Shown piece by piece: positions 24,060-35,112 of a stretch of 64,000 nucleotides of DNA (position 1 is its first letter; each line of letters begins with the position of its first letter). Made by a program: the position numbers and the translations under genes. Below the pieces are notes generated by a model, which saw nothing but the letters and a program-made list of their open reading frames with translations, did not search any database and was not told where the DNA came from. The stretch covers positions 37,893,538-37,957,537 of the forward strand of contig NC_045127.1 in assembly GCF_007655135.1 (NCBI RefSeq), written 5' to 3'. Origin of the DNA: Punica granatum. Taxonomy: Eukaryota; Streptophyta; Magnoliopsida; Myrtales; Lythraceae.

Positions 24060-24315
24060 AACCTGGCAACTTTCCTCGGGGATCCCTGGTCCGCGCGGTG
24101 GGCGAGGGCCTAGGGTGACAATTTGGTTTATCTATCTCTCGTTTTACTCTCCTTTTGCAACGGTCACCCACCTCGGGGCTGCACTGCTCAACCAAAAGGG
24201 GACGATCTCTCCTTTTTCCACGGCCGCCCACAAGGGGTTTCCGGTCGTGCCTCTCTTTTGCCCTAACTTTTGTCTAAGCCGCCCCTAAGAGGGGTTTTCA
24301 ACTTAACGGGCTCGA
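24060..24315 (-). other. Hairpin array in element D
   Basis: Minus-strand stems equivalent to those of C: TAAGTTG with CGGCTTA (two G-U pairs) and CACGACCG with CGGCCGTG (one mismatch), each followed by a CAAAAG or AAAAAGG block. The same order is found in A, C and E. Confidence 0.58.
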
Positions 24316-26004
24316 TTCTTTTATCTCTCGAGTTTGCAAGGGCGAAGGGCTCGAAGGATTCGATCTCCGAGTGCGTTGTGCTCTGTCTCTGTCGAGGAGT
24401 TGTGTCTGCTGCTCCCCTTTTGTAGGGGGTCTGTTGATTGAATTAGCGTCGTTGGTATTTTCGGTGAATCTTGGCGCTATCTCGTTTCTTTTATTGGCGG
24501 GTTTTTCCCACTTCTTTTCCCTCTCTCTTCTCTTCTTTGTTGACGGGTTTTTCCCGCTTTTTTCCGCTCTGTTTTTTTTTTCTTGCAGCTGGGGTCTGTT
24601 TCGTGCCCCCTCGAATTTGCTTGAGACTCCTCGACTTTGCATCGTAGAGGTCGTTTTGGTGTGCTTCGCCTCGCAGAGACTTGTTGCATCTTGTTGTCCT
24701 AGCCCTATTTTGTGAGGGCTAACTTTCTTGGAAATTTGACTCTTGTGCACTCGGAAGCCGAGCTTCGTGTTACTCGTCCTTGTAAACTTACATATATTTC
24801 CCCCGCTATGAAAGAAAGAAAAGAAAAAGGAAAATACAAATTGCCCTAGAGATGTAGGTGACCGAGCTCGTCCCGGCGTGGGTGTTGAACAGAGATGCCT
24901 CAACGCGATCTTCGTCCCTAACTGTGTTTTGTGGCTCCAGTAATGGGTGTCTTCTACTGAGGTATGCTTTTGAAGCTGATGAATGCATTTGGTCTTTGGG
25001 CTCGTTGTCGCTTGACGACTGTTGGTGGGCCTTTGCAGTGGTGGTAGCTCGACTTGCCCTGGGGTGTTATTCGATTTCGACGGGGATGGTCGCATCGATG
25101 TTAAAGGGTTTGCTTGATCGTCTCCGTCTTCAGCTTCAGAAGGGGGTATCTCTTGGTCGGACCCTTTCCCTGTCGAAGTAAAAAGTGAAGGGCTCGACAG
25201 AGTTTTCGAGGAGGTGTGAACCCGTGCATCTCTCTTTGCCCGTGGCTGGCATATCCCTATGAAGGATGACAAAGAGGAAGATGTATTAGGTGATTATGTG
25301 ACGGAATATGCGGTAAGAAATGTAAGGTAGGCACATGAGAAGTCCCCTCGTCCAGCATGCGACTTATGGGGTGCCGTGCGTGAAGGACACTCAATTTTGG
25401 GAGCCAAGTCATCACCATCCTGGAGTGGGCAGACCGTGACTGGGGGCCGTATAAGTTGTACTTTCCCGGGTGTGGGTAAGCAGACGCAACCGTCCTACGG
25501 GAGGCTCGAGGAACCGGATCCTGCAGGGACAGGTGAGTCGAACAAGCCTGAAAGAGCCGGTAAGACGCCATGGGGCTGTCTCAGTGTTCTTTTGAAAGGT
25601 CGGTTCTAGCCAAGGGCCCGTTTGGGGATGTATTAAAGTAATCCAAACAAAATATATAGGAATTTCACGAAGGAAAGTGTGTTAGTGAAGTGCGTGCTAT
25701 TCTGATTGTCGAGTAATAGCCGTAGCGGAAGGTGGGTTGGGCCTCTCCAAAGCGCAGCTGGGAGAGATATGGGTCACTTGGGCTAACTGATCGCGTTTAC
25801 GCGGAACTTAGCAAAGAAAATGACTCACTTCAGTGTGCAAAAGTGCATGAGACAAGTAGAGAGAGAGGATATGGATGTGATAATTTCAAAAATATGCGAC
25901 AGGACTTCATTCAATTGGCGTTTGCGCTACAACAAAGGTCCCTCTTCCGTTGTATGGCTTATGGCTTTCCCTATACGGGGGAAACACTGTACCCATAGGC
26001 ACTT

Positions 26005-28199
26005 TTATGGGGAGGCCGGTTCATCCTCCTCAGCTTTGTCCTTGCCCCTGGTGTGGACGTCAATCATGTTGATCGCCAGATTAGAGCTTGACCCGTGGTC
26101 CAGGAGAGGGTTGTTATGGACATTTGGTGGCTTGATCTCATTGAAGGAGAGTAGGTTTTTATTGACTATGTCCTGTAGTTTGCCCCGCAAGACATAGCAA
26201 TTATCTATTGTGTGCCCCGGGGCGCCCATATGAAACTTGCATCTAAGGCTTTGATCTTGGGCCGCCGGGTTGAACTTCGGTCCAAGGGCCTCGGGGAAGA
26301 TCTTCCCGGCCGCAAGGAGTTGGCGGTAAACTTGTGATTGAGGGATGGGCAGAGAAGGATATGGAGGACGAGGCCCAATCTGCCCCTTGCGGTTCAGTTG
26401 AGTCTGCGGGGCTGGGACCCATTGTACCGGCTGAGAAACTCTTAGATTCGGGGGTTTGTATTGTTGGGTTTGAAGAGGAGCAGGGGTGTAGTGGTGGACG
26501 ACTTGCTGCGAGGTCGGCAGTGAAAGTGGGGCCAGTGGAGCCGAGTAATAGATTAGCTGTGTGATGTCCTGAGGTTGGTATGAAACGGACGGCGGAGCAT
26601 ATGTGGGTGCGGTAGGTGGCGCGGGCGTGAAGCTCATCGAGTATGGCTGGGGCTCCGGGTTGACGGTGTTGATGCAGGTTTCCTTGTCCTTCCTCCCACC
26701 ATTAGAGGGCGCCACAATAGTGGTTTTGTTAGAGGATTCCCCTTCTTTCTTCTTGCTCGATCCCTCGATCCTCCCAAGCTTGATGCCGAGGTCCACTTGT
26801 TTTCCGGCCATGATAACATCGGAAAAAGAGGACTTGTGGCCCAAGAGATGGGAATAGTAGCCCCCCTTGAGTGTCCCATGGAACATCTGTATCTGTTGCG
26901 CCTCGCATATTGGTGGAAAATGTTTCGCCGCTTTTGAATGCCAATTCATGGCGTAATCCTCAAATTTCTGCCCATCCGCCATTTCCATCGTGCTCAACTC
27001 GATGAAGGACGGAGGCATTTCCATGTTGTATTGGTACTGCTCAACGAATCTCTTGGATAGTTCAGCCTAAGAGGGGATGTCCTCAGCCTAGAGGGACATA
27101 AACCAATTCAAGGCCGGTCCCGATAAGCTCTCCTGGAAAGAGGCGACCACGAACTGCTCGTAGTCCCAATAGTTGAGCATCTTCACGTGGTAATGGCGGA
27201 GGTGGTGTCGCGGATCCTTGTTCCCATCGTATTTTTGGAACTCGGGCACCTTGACTTTAGGAGATAGCTACATGCTAAGGAAGAGAGACAAGTCCAAGTA
27301 GCTCGTGCTGTGGCGTGGGTAAATTGGCTTGGAGGGCCCTGATGGTCTCCTCCATCTTCTTCATCCTCCTTTCATGTTTGGTCTCCGCCTCAAGGAAGAA
27401 ATGTGTTGGTGGAGCAAAGGGGGCCACGCGGATTGGCGTGCCCGGTTCTAGACAAGTGGTGTTTATGGGAGGTGGAGCTTGGTAGGGGAGGCCAATGTGG
27501 GGTTGTAGAGTCGGGAAGGGGAAAGGCTCTATAGTTTGAGCAGGAGTCGGAGCAGGGAGACTCGACGCCGGGAAGACCGTCGGCGGAGGAACGGTGTAGA
27601 CTATCGATTGCAATTGGATCCGGCATGGGAATCGTCATAGGCGGGAGTGAAACGAACGCTGGAATAGTGGGCTGCGGACGAAAGAAATCGGTCGGGTGGA
27701 CTACTGGCACGTGTGCCGATTGATGAACAGGGGTGGTTGGTGCGGGGGCGGCAGCGACGTCGCCTTCTGGCGCAAGGGTCGGCGGCGCTCAAGGAGTAGG
27801 GTCAACCGTTGACTCGTGCGCGAGAGGCGGAATGGAATTCGAAGATGTGCTGTTTGGGCCTCGAAGCAAGGCCATCATTTTGGCCATGTTGGCGGCCATT
27901 AGGTCGATCGTACCCTGGAGCATCGCGACATTGCCCACGAGTGCGGCGACGTAGGCGGCGTCATGGGCGGGTGGTTGTATTGTCGGCAGAGGCGGTGCAT
28001 ATGCCGGAAGTCCCGAATGAGGCAGGGATATAGCCGTTGAGGTCAACAGCGGGAGGTATGCCGAGGGTGCCCCCAACTAAGTTGGTAGCGTCCCTGCTAG
28101 GTTCGGCGGTGGTGCCATTTCAGTGGTCGGTGGTTGGCATTAGACTGACGGTGGTAGGTTGATCTCTTCAGGAATACTGGTCTGATCCTCCTGTGCCAT
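26005..28199 (-). pseudogene. Element D gag relic
   Basis: It begins at ATG 28199-28197 (MAQEDQ), with a TAA at codon 20 (28142-28140), then open segments 28076-27789, 27613-27275 and 27024-26005. Visible are the proline-rich N-terminal part with MAANMAKMMALL, the capsid-like FEDYAMNWHSKAAKHFPP and YYSHLLGHKSSFSDVI, and the knuckle-like CKFHMGAPGHTIDNC. The frame ends shortly after INMI, the block that in A and B leads on to the protease, and then non-coding sequence starts; the protease and pol have been deleted here. Confidence 0.87.
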
Positions 28200-28336
28200 T
28201 CTCACGCGTAGGCGGGTGGGGTACCGGTGCGGATTTGCCAGCCGTTAGCACCTATATCCAACAAGGTGTGAGCCTTGATGCGAGAGAATCCAATTTTAGA
28301 GAATTAAACATGCGAAGCAATAAGTAAAAGGGATGG
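28200..28336 (-). other. Element D ORF1-gag spacer, left half
   Basis: Homologous to B 57270-57420. With 45537 onward it forms one continuous spacer once C is removed: the text around catgcatt..ccatccctttt corresponds to B catgcatctcatacatc..ccctttatt. This is the empty-site evidence for C's insertion. Confidence 0.7.
28332..28336 (+). repeat. Left target site duplication of element C
   Basis: gatgg directly before the LTR, identical to 45532-45536 after the other LTR. Five bases is the usual Ty3/gypsy duplication length. Confidence 0.92.
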
Positions 28337-29937
28337 TGTCAGCACCCCATTTTGGCTCACCATTCCAAACAATGATATTAGCAATGACCCAAGCCACGAC
28401 TTGAGCAGAATACAGAAAACGGCTCGGCAGAGCAAGAAATCACTATTCATCCTCAAGTTGGCAAAATTGAGCAAATGGCCCATGGACATGACAGAAGGAC
28501 TCTAGGGGTCACCAAAGGGGAACAGAGCGACCAAAGAACTCAACAATGTCCAAAACCGGCGTTTTCAGTGTATTACACGGACGGCACTATTTTCCGATAG
28601 TTCGCTCGGTCATCGGAAGATAGTGAATATTGGACTCCAAAAATCCACACCAGTGCCAAATAGATGAAGAGTGTCCCCAAAGGCATTTTGCAAATCATCT
28701 GTTCTATACAGAACAACTTTCTGTATACAGACAACTTTTCAGTGGAAGTCCAAAAATGCCGGTTTCCTAGAGAAAAGTTAATTCCAAATATCAGACGCGG
28801 CCATGCCCCATCAGCACACAGAGTAGGAACAACGCTTCAGATTGTCTTTTGGAAGTCACACAAACACTTCAAATGACTTCCGAACGGCAAAACAAGCATA
28901 CCCCTCTTAAGAAGAGCATAGCCGGAGAAGGGTCTGATGGAATTACGGCAAACGAAGTTCATACTGCATTGCCCAGAAAACTCTAGCAGACATTCACAAT
29001 TGGGCAAAACAGACAGCAAAACCCTTCGCGGTTTCCCGAGTAACCTCCGAAGAGCGGAAATGACCATTTTCAGTGGAAATCCATATCCGGAGGTCCTCTT
29101 TGGGGAAATTTGACGCCGAATGCTTACGTTACACAATGCTAGCCTTCTTAAGGCTCAATGTGGAGTCGTCGGAATAATTCACACAACTCATCTAGATCTC
29201 TCAAACAGTGCTTTAGAGGTCTCAGATACACTCTTCAAGTCCTTGGAGGTCTAATCTTGACAAACAGAGATTACAGTAATCTCCGGAGTGCCCAAGCAAC
29301 TCAGAAGTCATCTTGAGAAAACCAGTCTCGGCCTCCTAGGACGTCTCCGGCCCCACGTTAGCATTACCGGCTTAAGGGATGATTGTTCACGTGGTTTGAC
29401 AACTTATGCCAAAATGACCAACATGAGATGCAGACACGGGATATGCTGTCAGAAGCGGACAACTTCGCCCCGATCACTTGCAATGGGCAAAATCGGCTCC
29501 CGAGCCCCACACACATCCGGGACATTTCTCAATAGAAAATGTCAATCTTGGGCTCATTAACTCCGTTTTCACGCGTATACAGACAATTCGACGTTCAATT
29601 CGAACCACGAACTTCGATTACGCGACCAATCGAGACCCGAGTCTTTTCCCGGTTTCTCCTCACAAGCCGTGGGACCCACGGGCTGCCCAAGGGCAACCGC
29701 CCTTTGCCCCAAACTTTTCGGCCTTTTCCCCTTTCCTCTCTTGCCCTCACCTAGCCCAAAATATCTTTGGTCTTCCAAGTCAACACTCAAGCCATTAACT
29801 CCACCTCCATTAATGCTTCTTGGCTCTTCCTCATCAAGATACTTGGATGACATTCATCCTCATCTCCATTAGGGCAACCGACCTTCATTAATGAGGCCCT
29901 TAATGGTGCTTTGTTTTGCTTAATTGCTCATTAGCTT

Positions 29938-29950
29938 CACATATATATTG
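29938..29950 (+). promoter_or_regulatory. TATA-like box in C 5' LTR
   Basis: cacatatatattg within an otherwise mixed sequence; the right LTR has it at 41741-41753. It precedes the GC-rich array by ~330 bp, which puts that array in the transcribed part of the LTR if this is the promoter. Confidence 0.45.
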
Positions 29951-30269
29951 CCTATTTGTGATTAAGCTAATGATTCATGAAGCACACCTCATCTTGCTAG
30001 TTTCTCCCTCTAGAAAATGCTCTCAACTCCTTAGGAACCAGCAGCAAGAAAAGAACTTCATGAAAATCAAGAATCAAGCCAAATAGCTTTGGAGTTTAGG
30101 TCGGGATCCATAGCGGGCACTATTCCGACTTATATCCAAAATTCTTCAAACTTCATAGACGACATGTTTCGAACCCAAGGATTCCATTTCTGAACCCAGT
30201 TTTTTAGTTTGGAGTCGTTTGCTTATCATTTTGGATCATTTCGGGTGAAGTTGGAGCTCTCGGGTGAAC

Positions 30270-31030
30270 AGTGCCCGTCACCAGGCGTCACCAAGCGCAG
30301 CCAGGCGTCACCGAGCGCAGCCAGCATCCGCAGCCAGGCGTCACCGAGCGCAGCCAGGCGTCACCGAGCGCAGCCAGCATCCGCAGCCAGGCGTCACCGA
30401 GCGCAGCCAGCATCTGTCACCAGGCGTCACCCGCGCACGCCCGCGCCCGTCACCCGCGAAAGCCCGCGCCCGTCACCCGCGCACGCCCGCGCCCGTCACC
30501 AGCACACGCCGCGCCCATCACCCGCGCACGCCCGCCCGTCACCAGCGCACGCCGCGCCGTTATCCGCGCACGCCGCGCCCGTCATCCGCGCACGCCCGCG
30601 CCCGTCACCAGCGCACGCCCGCGCCCGTCACCAGCGCACGCCACGCCCATCGTCACCAGGCATCACCCGCGCACGCCCGCGCCCGTCACCAGCGCACGCC
30701 GCGCCCGTCATCCGCGCACGCCCGCGCCCGTCACCAGCGCACGCCGCGCCCGTCACCAGCGCACGCCGCGCCCTTCACCCGCGCACGCCCGCGCCCGTCA
30801 CCCGCGCACGCCCGCGCCCGTCACCAGCGCACGCCGCGCCCATCGCCCGCGCACGCCAGCGCCCGTCACCAGCGCACGCCGCGCCCGTCAGCAGCGCACG
30901 CCCGTCCCCCGCCCGCCGCGCCCGTCACCGGCGCACGCCCGCGCCCGTCACCCGCGCACGCCGTGCCTGTCATCCGCGCACGCCCGCCTGTCACCGCGCA
31001 CACCCGCGCCCACCACCAGCGCCTCCGTGC
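30270..31030 (+). repeat. GC-rich 22-23-bp tandem array in C 5' LTR
   Basis: Starts with ~28-bp units around gcgtcaccgagcgcagcca and continues with many copies like cccgtcaccagcgcacgccgcg. T is nearly absent, so all three plus frames stay open for about 300 codons; these proteins are composition artefacts. The right LTR copy (42073-42680) is 153 bp shorter, which is the whole LTR length difference. Confidence 0.9.
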
Positions 31031-33884
31031 CCACCAGCTCCCGTCACCGTGCTCGACCGTGCCCGTGCACGTCCATCCTTTCACCCGAATACCCTTTCAA
31101 GGGTTCCACCGAGTCACCCGACTCTCAAACACTTCCCCGACTCTTTCTTCGTATTCCGAGGCTAGGTAAAACACTTTCGACTTAGAGGAGTTAGGACTTT
31201 TTATATTTTTGCATGGCTATGGAGTATTATGGTGTTTTCATGCATGTTTCATTCACAAGATTTAATTTTTATGCAATTTTATGTTATATTATACACGTAC
31301 ACTATCTTAGGACTTGCTACCATGTCGGAAAGGGGCTTGGATCATCATAAAGAAGACTATCCCGACCCTATTATGGCACATTAAGTCTCGGCCAATTCTC
31401 TAAAGGAGAGGGTTGAGATTTAAATTGCTCTTTTCGGGTTAAGATCGGTCTCCTTAGCCTATTCAAGTTAATTTCCGAGTTTGTTTATCATTATTGCATG
31501 CATGAAGCCGGTGTTATGTTATCCTTTTCCTTAATTAACACGTTTGTGAATGTTTGTATGTTTGAATGAGCTAAACAAATCGTGATAACGCCGGCTTTTG
31601 TTAAAAAAGGGTGCTATTTATCACGGTCAATGTTTGAGCATGCGAGAAATAATTAAACCACGATTAGGAAATCGTTCGTGACTCGGATAGAGCCATGAGA
31701 ACCTTCGGCCACCCTTCACAAGATGAAGCCGAGGGCTTCTTGGCCTTCCTTGAGTCAAGAATGAATTCCTTATCTCAAGTTTAATTTGTTGATCGGATGA
31801 TGTGAAGTTTTACTTCAATGTCTTTACGATTCCCATATTCAAATATCATGTAAAGACTCTTTTAAACAAAGCATGCATGGATTCGAGTATCGATGACTCA
31901 TTCGGGTCCATTTGGTTATGAGGATAGTTTCGGTTATTGGACCAAATTATTCTCGATCCTTATGGAATCGTCTTGGTCGTCGAGTCGCGAATCGTTTTCA
32001 CAATTAATGCATTCGGCACAACCCTTAAGCATTAATTCCACAAACGGGTTAATCGGGACGCTCACACGATTAAACTCACTTCATACTGATAAAGTTTACC
32101 CGAATTGGACATTAACTGATAACTCGCGTCGACGAGTCGTCAAAGGATGTTGGTGCCCTTTTTAAACTTATCAATTTCAAAACCCGAAACGCGCGGTCCG
32201 ACGTGGCATGGACGTCTAAAAAGGGCTTTTGTGTCTCAACTTGAGTTTTCACTTGATTCCAGGTAACTCATGTCAAGATACGGAAGATCTTTCTGGATCA
32301 CTTCCGGACAGATCAACCGATTCTTTGGCTTTTTCAGGGTTCTTGCACAACCCTGGATGATCCAGGGAATCGGTCGACACCGGCTACAGGCCGAGGTGGC
32401 CCGCACTGTGATGTTTCCCCTTTTTTCTGAAAACCATTTTCAAATAAAGGGCAAAATCATCTTTTCACAACCCCGCGACATCTTTAGGGTTAGCATAATA
32501 GAAACACTACAGTACAGGATAAGAACGGGCTACCTGTTCAGGTGCAGGTTCATCTGCATAGCCTTTTCTTATCTAACTGATGAGTTTCTGCGATCCTAAC
32601 ATAGACTCGGGTAACTAGAACAGTTGATCCTTGTCAGAAAACCTGTGAAATGCTGATTAACCTTTCACTCGACCTAACCAAACACTAGATAATGGTTAGG
32701 AGGAATTCTAGATTCCAAATCTAGAGTCAAAACACGAGTTTGGTTAATTCAGTGGTAATTCAGTGTCACAATACAGAACAACTGTAAAAGCGATTCACAC
32801 ATCTGAGATTTGACTCTCTTTGTCAAGTTCTCAAAACAAAGCCGAATGCTGAAACATTGGCATATGTTTGATTGTTTAGCATATGGCATTTGCTTGCAAA
32901 AACACCCCTGGGTTAATAATCTGTTAATTCACGTAAACAAGACAATAACAAACACTTTGTCTGTTATTAACCTGTTGCTTGTTATCTTTCTGCACCTGTG
33001 TGCCATGCGGGTCGGGCCTGACCCCTAGGCCGAATAATATTAGGGTTCAACGCCCTAATCATCGAGCACAGGGTCCAACACCCTAATCAACACTCACAGG
33101 GTCCAACGCCCTATTCAGTGAGAGCGTTCATTGAATTTCAGTTCTTCGGTCTTTTCCCTAAACTCACGGTGAGTTAGAGTGGAATAATAACCGAACACGA
33201 AACGACTGGAATTCGACCCTTTTGCAATTTGTATTTATTGTTTTTGAGAGCATTGTAAGGATTCTATTTGGTGCATTTATTCTGTAAGAATTCCAGTCGG
33301 TGAGCGAACGGTCCGAGAGTCGAATTAATCGAATCGGTCTAATGCTGGCCCAGACACAAGTGAATCCAAGATATCGCGGTTCTGGTTCACGCAGGGATTC
33401 AACCTCCATGGTTCGATGAACTGTAATGCAAGATTGTGAACCAATTCCCCGACATATAGATTTACTTCTCTCCCGGCTTCTCAACCGACATCGTTTGGTT
33501 CATCGAATATCCGGTGTCAAAACGTGCGAGCCGAGTGCAGCTTAATTCACGCGGTAAATAATAAAACATGCAAGCCTAGCAAACCAGAGTACCGAAAGGG
33601 CGTGCGGGATATAGGCCCGCACGTAACATGAACCCCCGAACACGGATTTTCCGGTTCCGCACAGATCAATGCCTTAACAACAAACTAGGTGTTCCATACC
33701 CCTAGACCCAGGGTAACTTATCCGCCCTCGACCTTCGGGTCGTAAAATGATAAGTGGCGACTCCTTCTCTCACGCGTGTCCGAAGCGCGTCCCCGCGGGA
33801 AGGTGGACGTTCCGACCAAGCCGCGCGATCCAAAAGCGCGCGATGCGGGCCCCGACGAGAGTCCACATTCGGGTCCGTACAGCT

Positions 33885-33902
33885 TGGCGACTCCACTGGG
33901 GA
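33885..33902 (+). promoter_or_regulatory. Primer binding site of element C (tRNA-Arg)
   Basis: TGGCGACTCCACTGGGGA, 3 nt after the LTR, complementary to the 3' end of plant tRNA-Arg(ACG) as remembered with one mismatch (A where G is expected, still G-U type). Confidence 0.87.
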
Positions 33903-34465
33903 CATACTTAGTGGGTTTAGGCTCGATCCCGTTTGTTTGCTTGCATGTTCATTTACCGCTTTCTGCAATTTTCCGCTTATCTACTTTATGCACATTTACT
34001 TTCCGCACTTGCATTGCATCATACTAGTGGATTTAGGTACCTCGCCTGAAATCCCACGGGCGCCAATTTAGGAAGCTAGGTTAGTCAGAGGTTCCGAGTA
34101 AGGGAACGGATCGAGTCGGCTCCGCCACCGAACCGGCCCCCAAAGATCCTCGCTCGATTTCAAGGAATTGACACCCTTGAATCGAGGGCCCCCATCCCTA
34201 GTTAGTGGTTTTCCCAGTAGAGCACTGAAACCATGCATAAACAGGGACCGTCATGCTGGACCAAAAGTAACCTTCATGCCGTCAACCGACCCAAAAGTTG
34301 AGTCTTTGAGTCGGCTCGTAGTTTTTCTTTTAGGCGGGCCTTTTGTTGTTTTTCTATAATGAGCGATGTACATTGTAACAGATACAATTATAATTTATTC
34401 TTTCTGCACCTGCATGCATGTTTTCAAATAAACTAGGACATTGCATTGGTTTATTGCTTAAGTTC
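33903..34465 (+). other. Untranslated leader of element C
   Basis: Close homologue of B's leader. It holds an inverted repeat at 34153-34186 (CTCGATTTCAAGG with CCTTGAATCGAG, one bulge) that could be a packaging or dimerisation hairpin. No ORF of note. Confidence 0.7.
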
Positions 34466-34580
34466 CCTTTTTCAAATGAACCATCTTCGTAAATCTGGGA
34501 ACTTGAATCAAATCAATGCAACGACATTAGCTTTTGAAAACTCATACATTGCCTGCATCCGATGTTTGCACAGCAACTAC
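34466..34580 (+). other. Deletion junctions: leader joined to ORF1-gag spacer remnant
   Basis: The segment with gggaacttgaatcaaatc..acgacattagcttttgaaaactcat matches B 57240-57295, the spacer after ORF1. Thus ORF1 has been removed just before it, and gag-pro-pol just after it, where the 110-bp repeats start. Confidence 0.7.
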
Positions 34581-34585
34581 CATGT

Positions 34586-35112
34586 CCCGTACGACATGTG
34601 AGTTGTGCTAACCTTCGCGGGTAGACCACTTGCGGTCTTCACCTCTCCATGGCGAGACGTGCTATGACCAGAGGCCGTCCAGCCCGGCCACCCACCCCGT
34701 ACGACATCTGAGTTGTGCTAACCTTCGCGGGTAGACCACTTGCGGTCTTCACCTCTCCATGGCGAGACGTGCTATGACCAGAGGCCGTCCAGCCCGGCCA
34801 CCCATCCCGTACGACATGTGAGTTGTGCTAACCTTCGCGGGTAGACCACTTGCGGTCTTCACCTCTCCATGGCGAGACGTGCTATGACCAGAGGCCGTCC
34901 AGCCCGGCCACCCACCCCGCACGACAGGCGAGTCGTGCTAACCTTCGCGGGTAGACCACTTGCGGTCTTCACCTCTCCATGGCGAGACGTGCTATGACCA
35001 GAGGCCGTCCAGCCCGGCCACCCACCCCGCACGATAGGCGAGTCGTGCCCACTTTCGCGGGCAGGCCACTCGCGGCCTTCACCCTTCCTCCACAGCAAGA
35101 CGAACTGTGGCC
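34586..35112 (+). repeat. 110-bp tandem repeat in element C
   Basis: Unit starts at 34586, 34696, 34806, 34916 and 35026, exactly 110 bp apart; the first four are nearly identical, the fifth is diverged and partial. It contains cgcgggtagaccacttgcgg and ctctccatggcgagacgtgc. Not seen in A, B, D or E. Confidence 0.93.

Larger units (their letters stand above)
21914..26004 (-). other. Element D non-coding internal region
   Basis: It is homologous in patches to C 35100-40090 and E 46156-48550, on the opposite strand: for example 25255-25330 matches C near 36330-36390 (ttcttaccgcata), and 23880-24310 matches C 37510-37960. It contains a ~29-bp tandem array and a hairpin array listed separately. 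No gene is seen. The stretch 25620-26000 next to gag shows no recognisable pol remnant. Confidence 0.72.
16519..28336 (-). mobile_element. Element D, left part: pol-less Ogre derivative interrupted by C
   Basis: Minus-strand order is (right to left) gag relic, non-coding internal region, PPT, 3' LTR. The remaining 5' portion lies beyond the C insertion at 45532-46155. Nothing resembling protease, RT or integrase is found between gag (ending 26005) and the LTR, so pol was lost before or after insertion. The LTR belongs to the B/G subfamily. Confidence 0.85.
28337..33881 (+). repeat. 5' LTR of element C (5545 bp)
   Basis: Begins TGTCAGCACCCCATTTTGG and ends ..gtccgtaca before gct and the PBS. 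Contains a TATA-like stretch near 29942, a GC-rich 22-23-bp tandem array (30270-31030), and A-type blocks such as ctgtatacagacaacttttcagtgg. Pairs with 40140-45531. Confidence 0.93.

Noticed and set aside
24298..25272. 324-codon minus-strand open frame and the plus-strand frames over it
   Set aside because: Lies in D's non-coding interior; the homologous sequence in C and E is cut by stops and shifts, and the product resembles nothing. It spans the hairpin-array neighbourhood, whose conservation is structural.
30209..31185. Three overlapping ~300-codon plus-strand open frames rich in Arg, Ala, Pro and His (also 42012-42835)
   Set aside because: They are translations of a T-poor tandem array in the LTR, open in all three frames, and frame-shifted between the two LTR copies by array length changes. 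No coding signature.
34586..35112. Regular repeats resembling a CRISPR array
   Set aside because: Units are head-to-tail 110-bp copies without unique spacers, in a plant retrotransposon.
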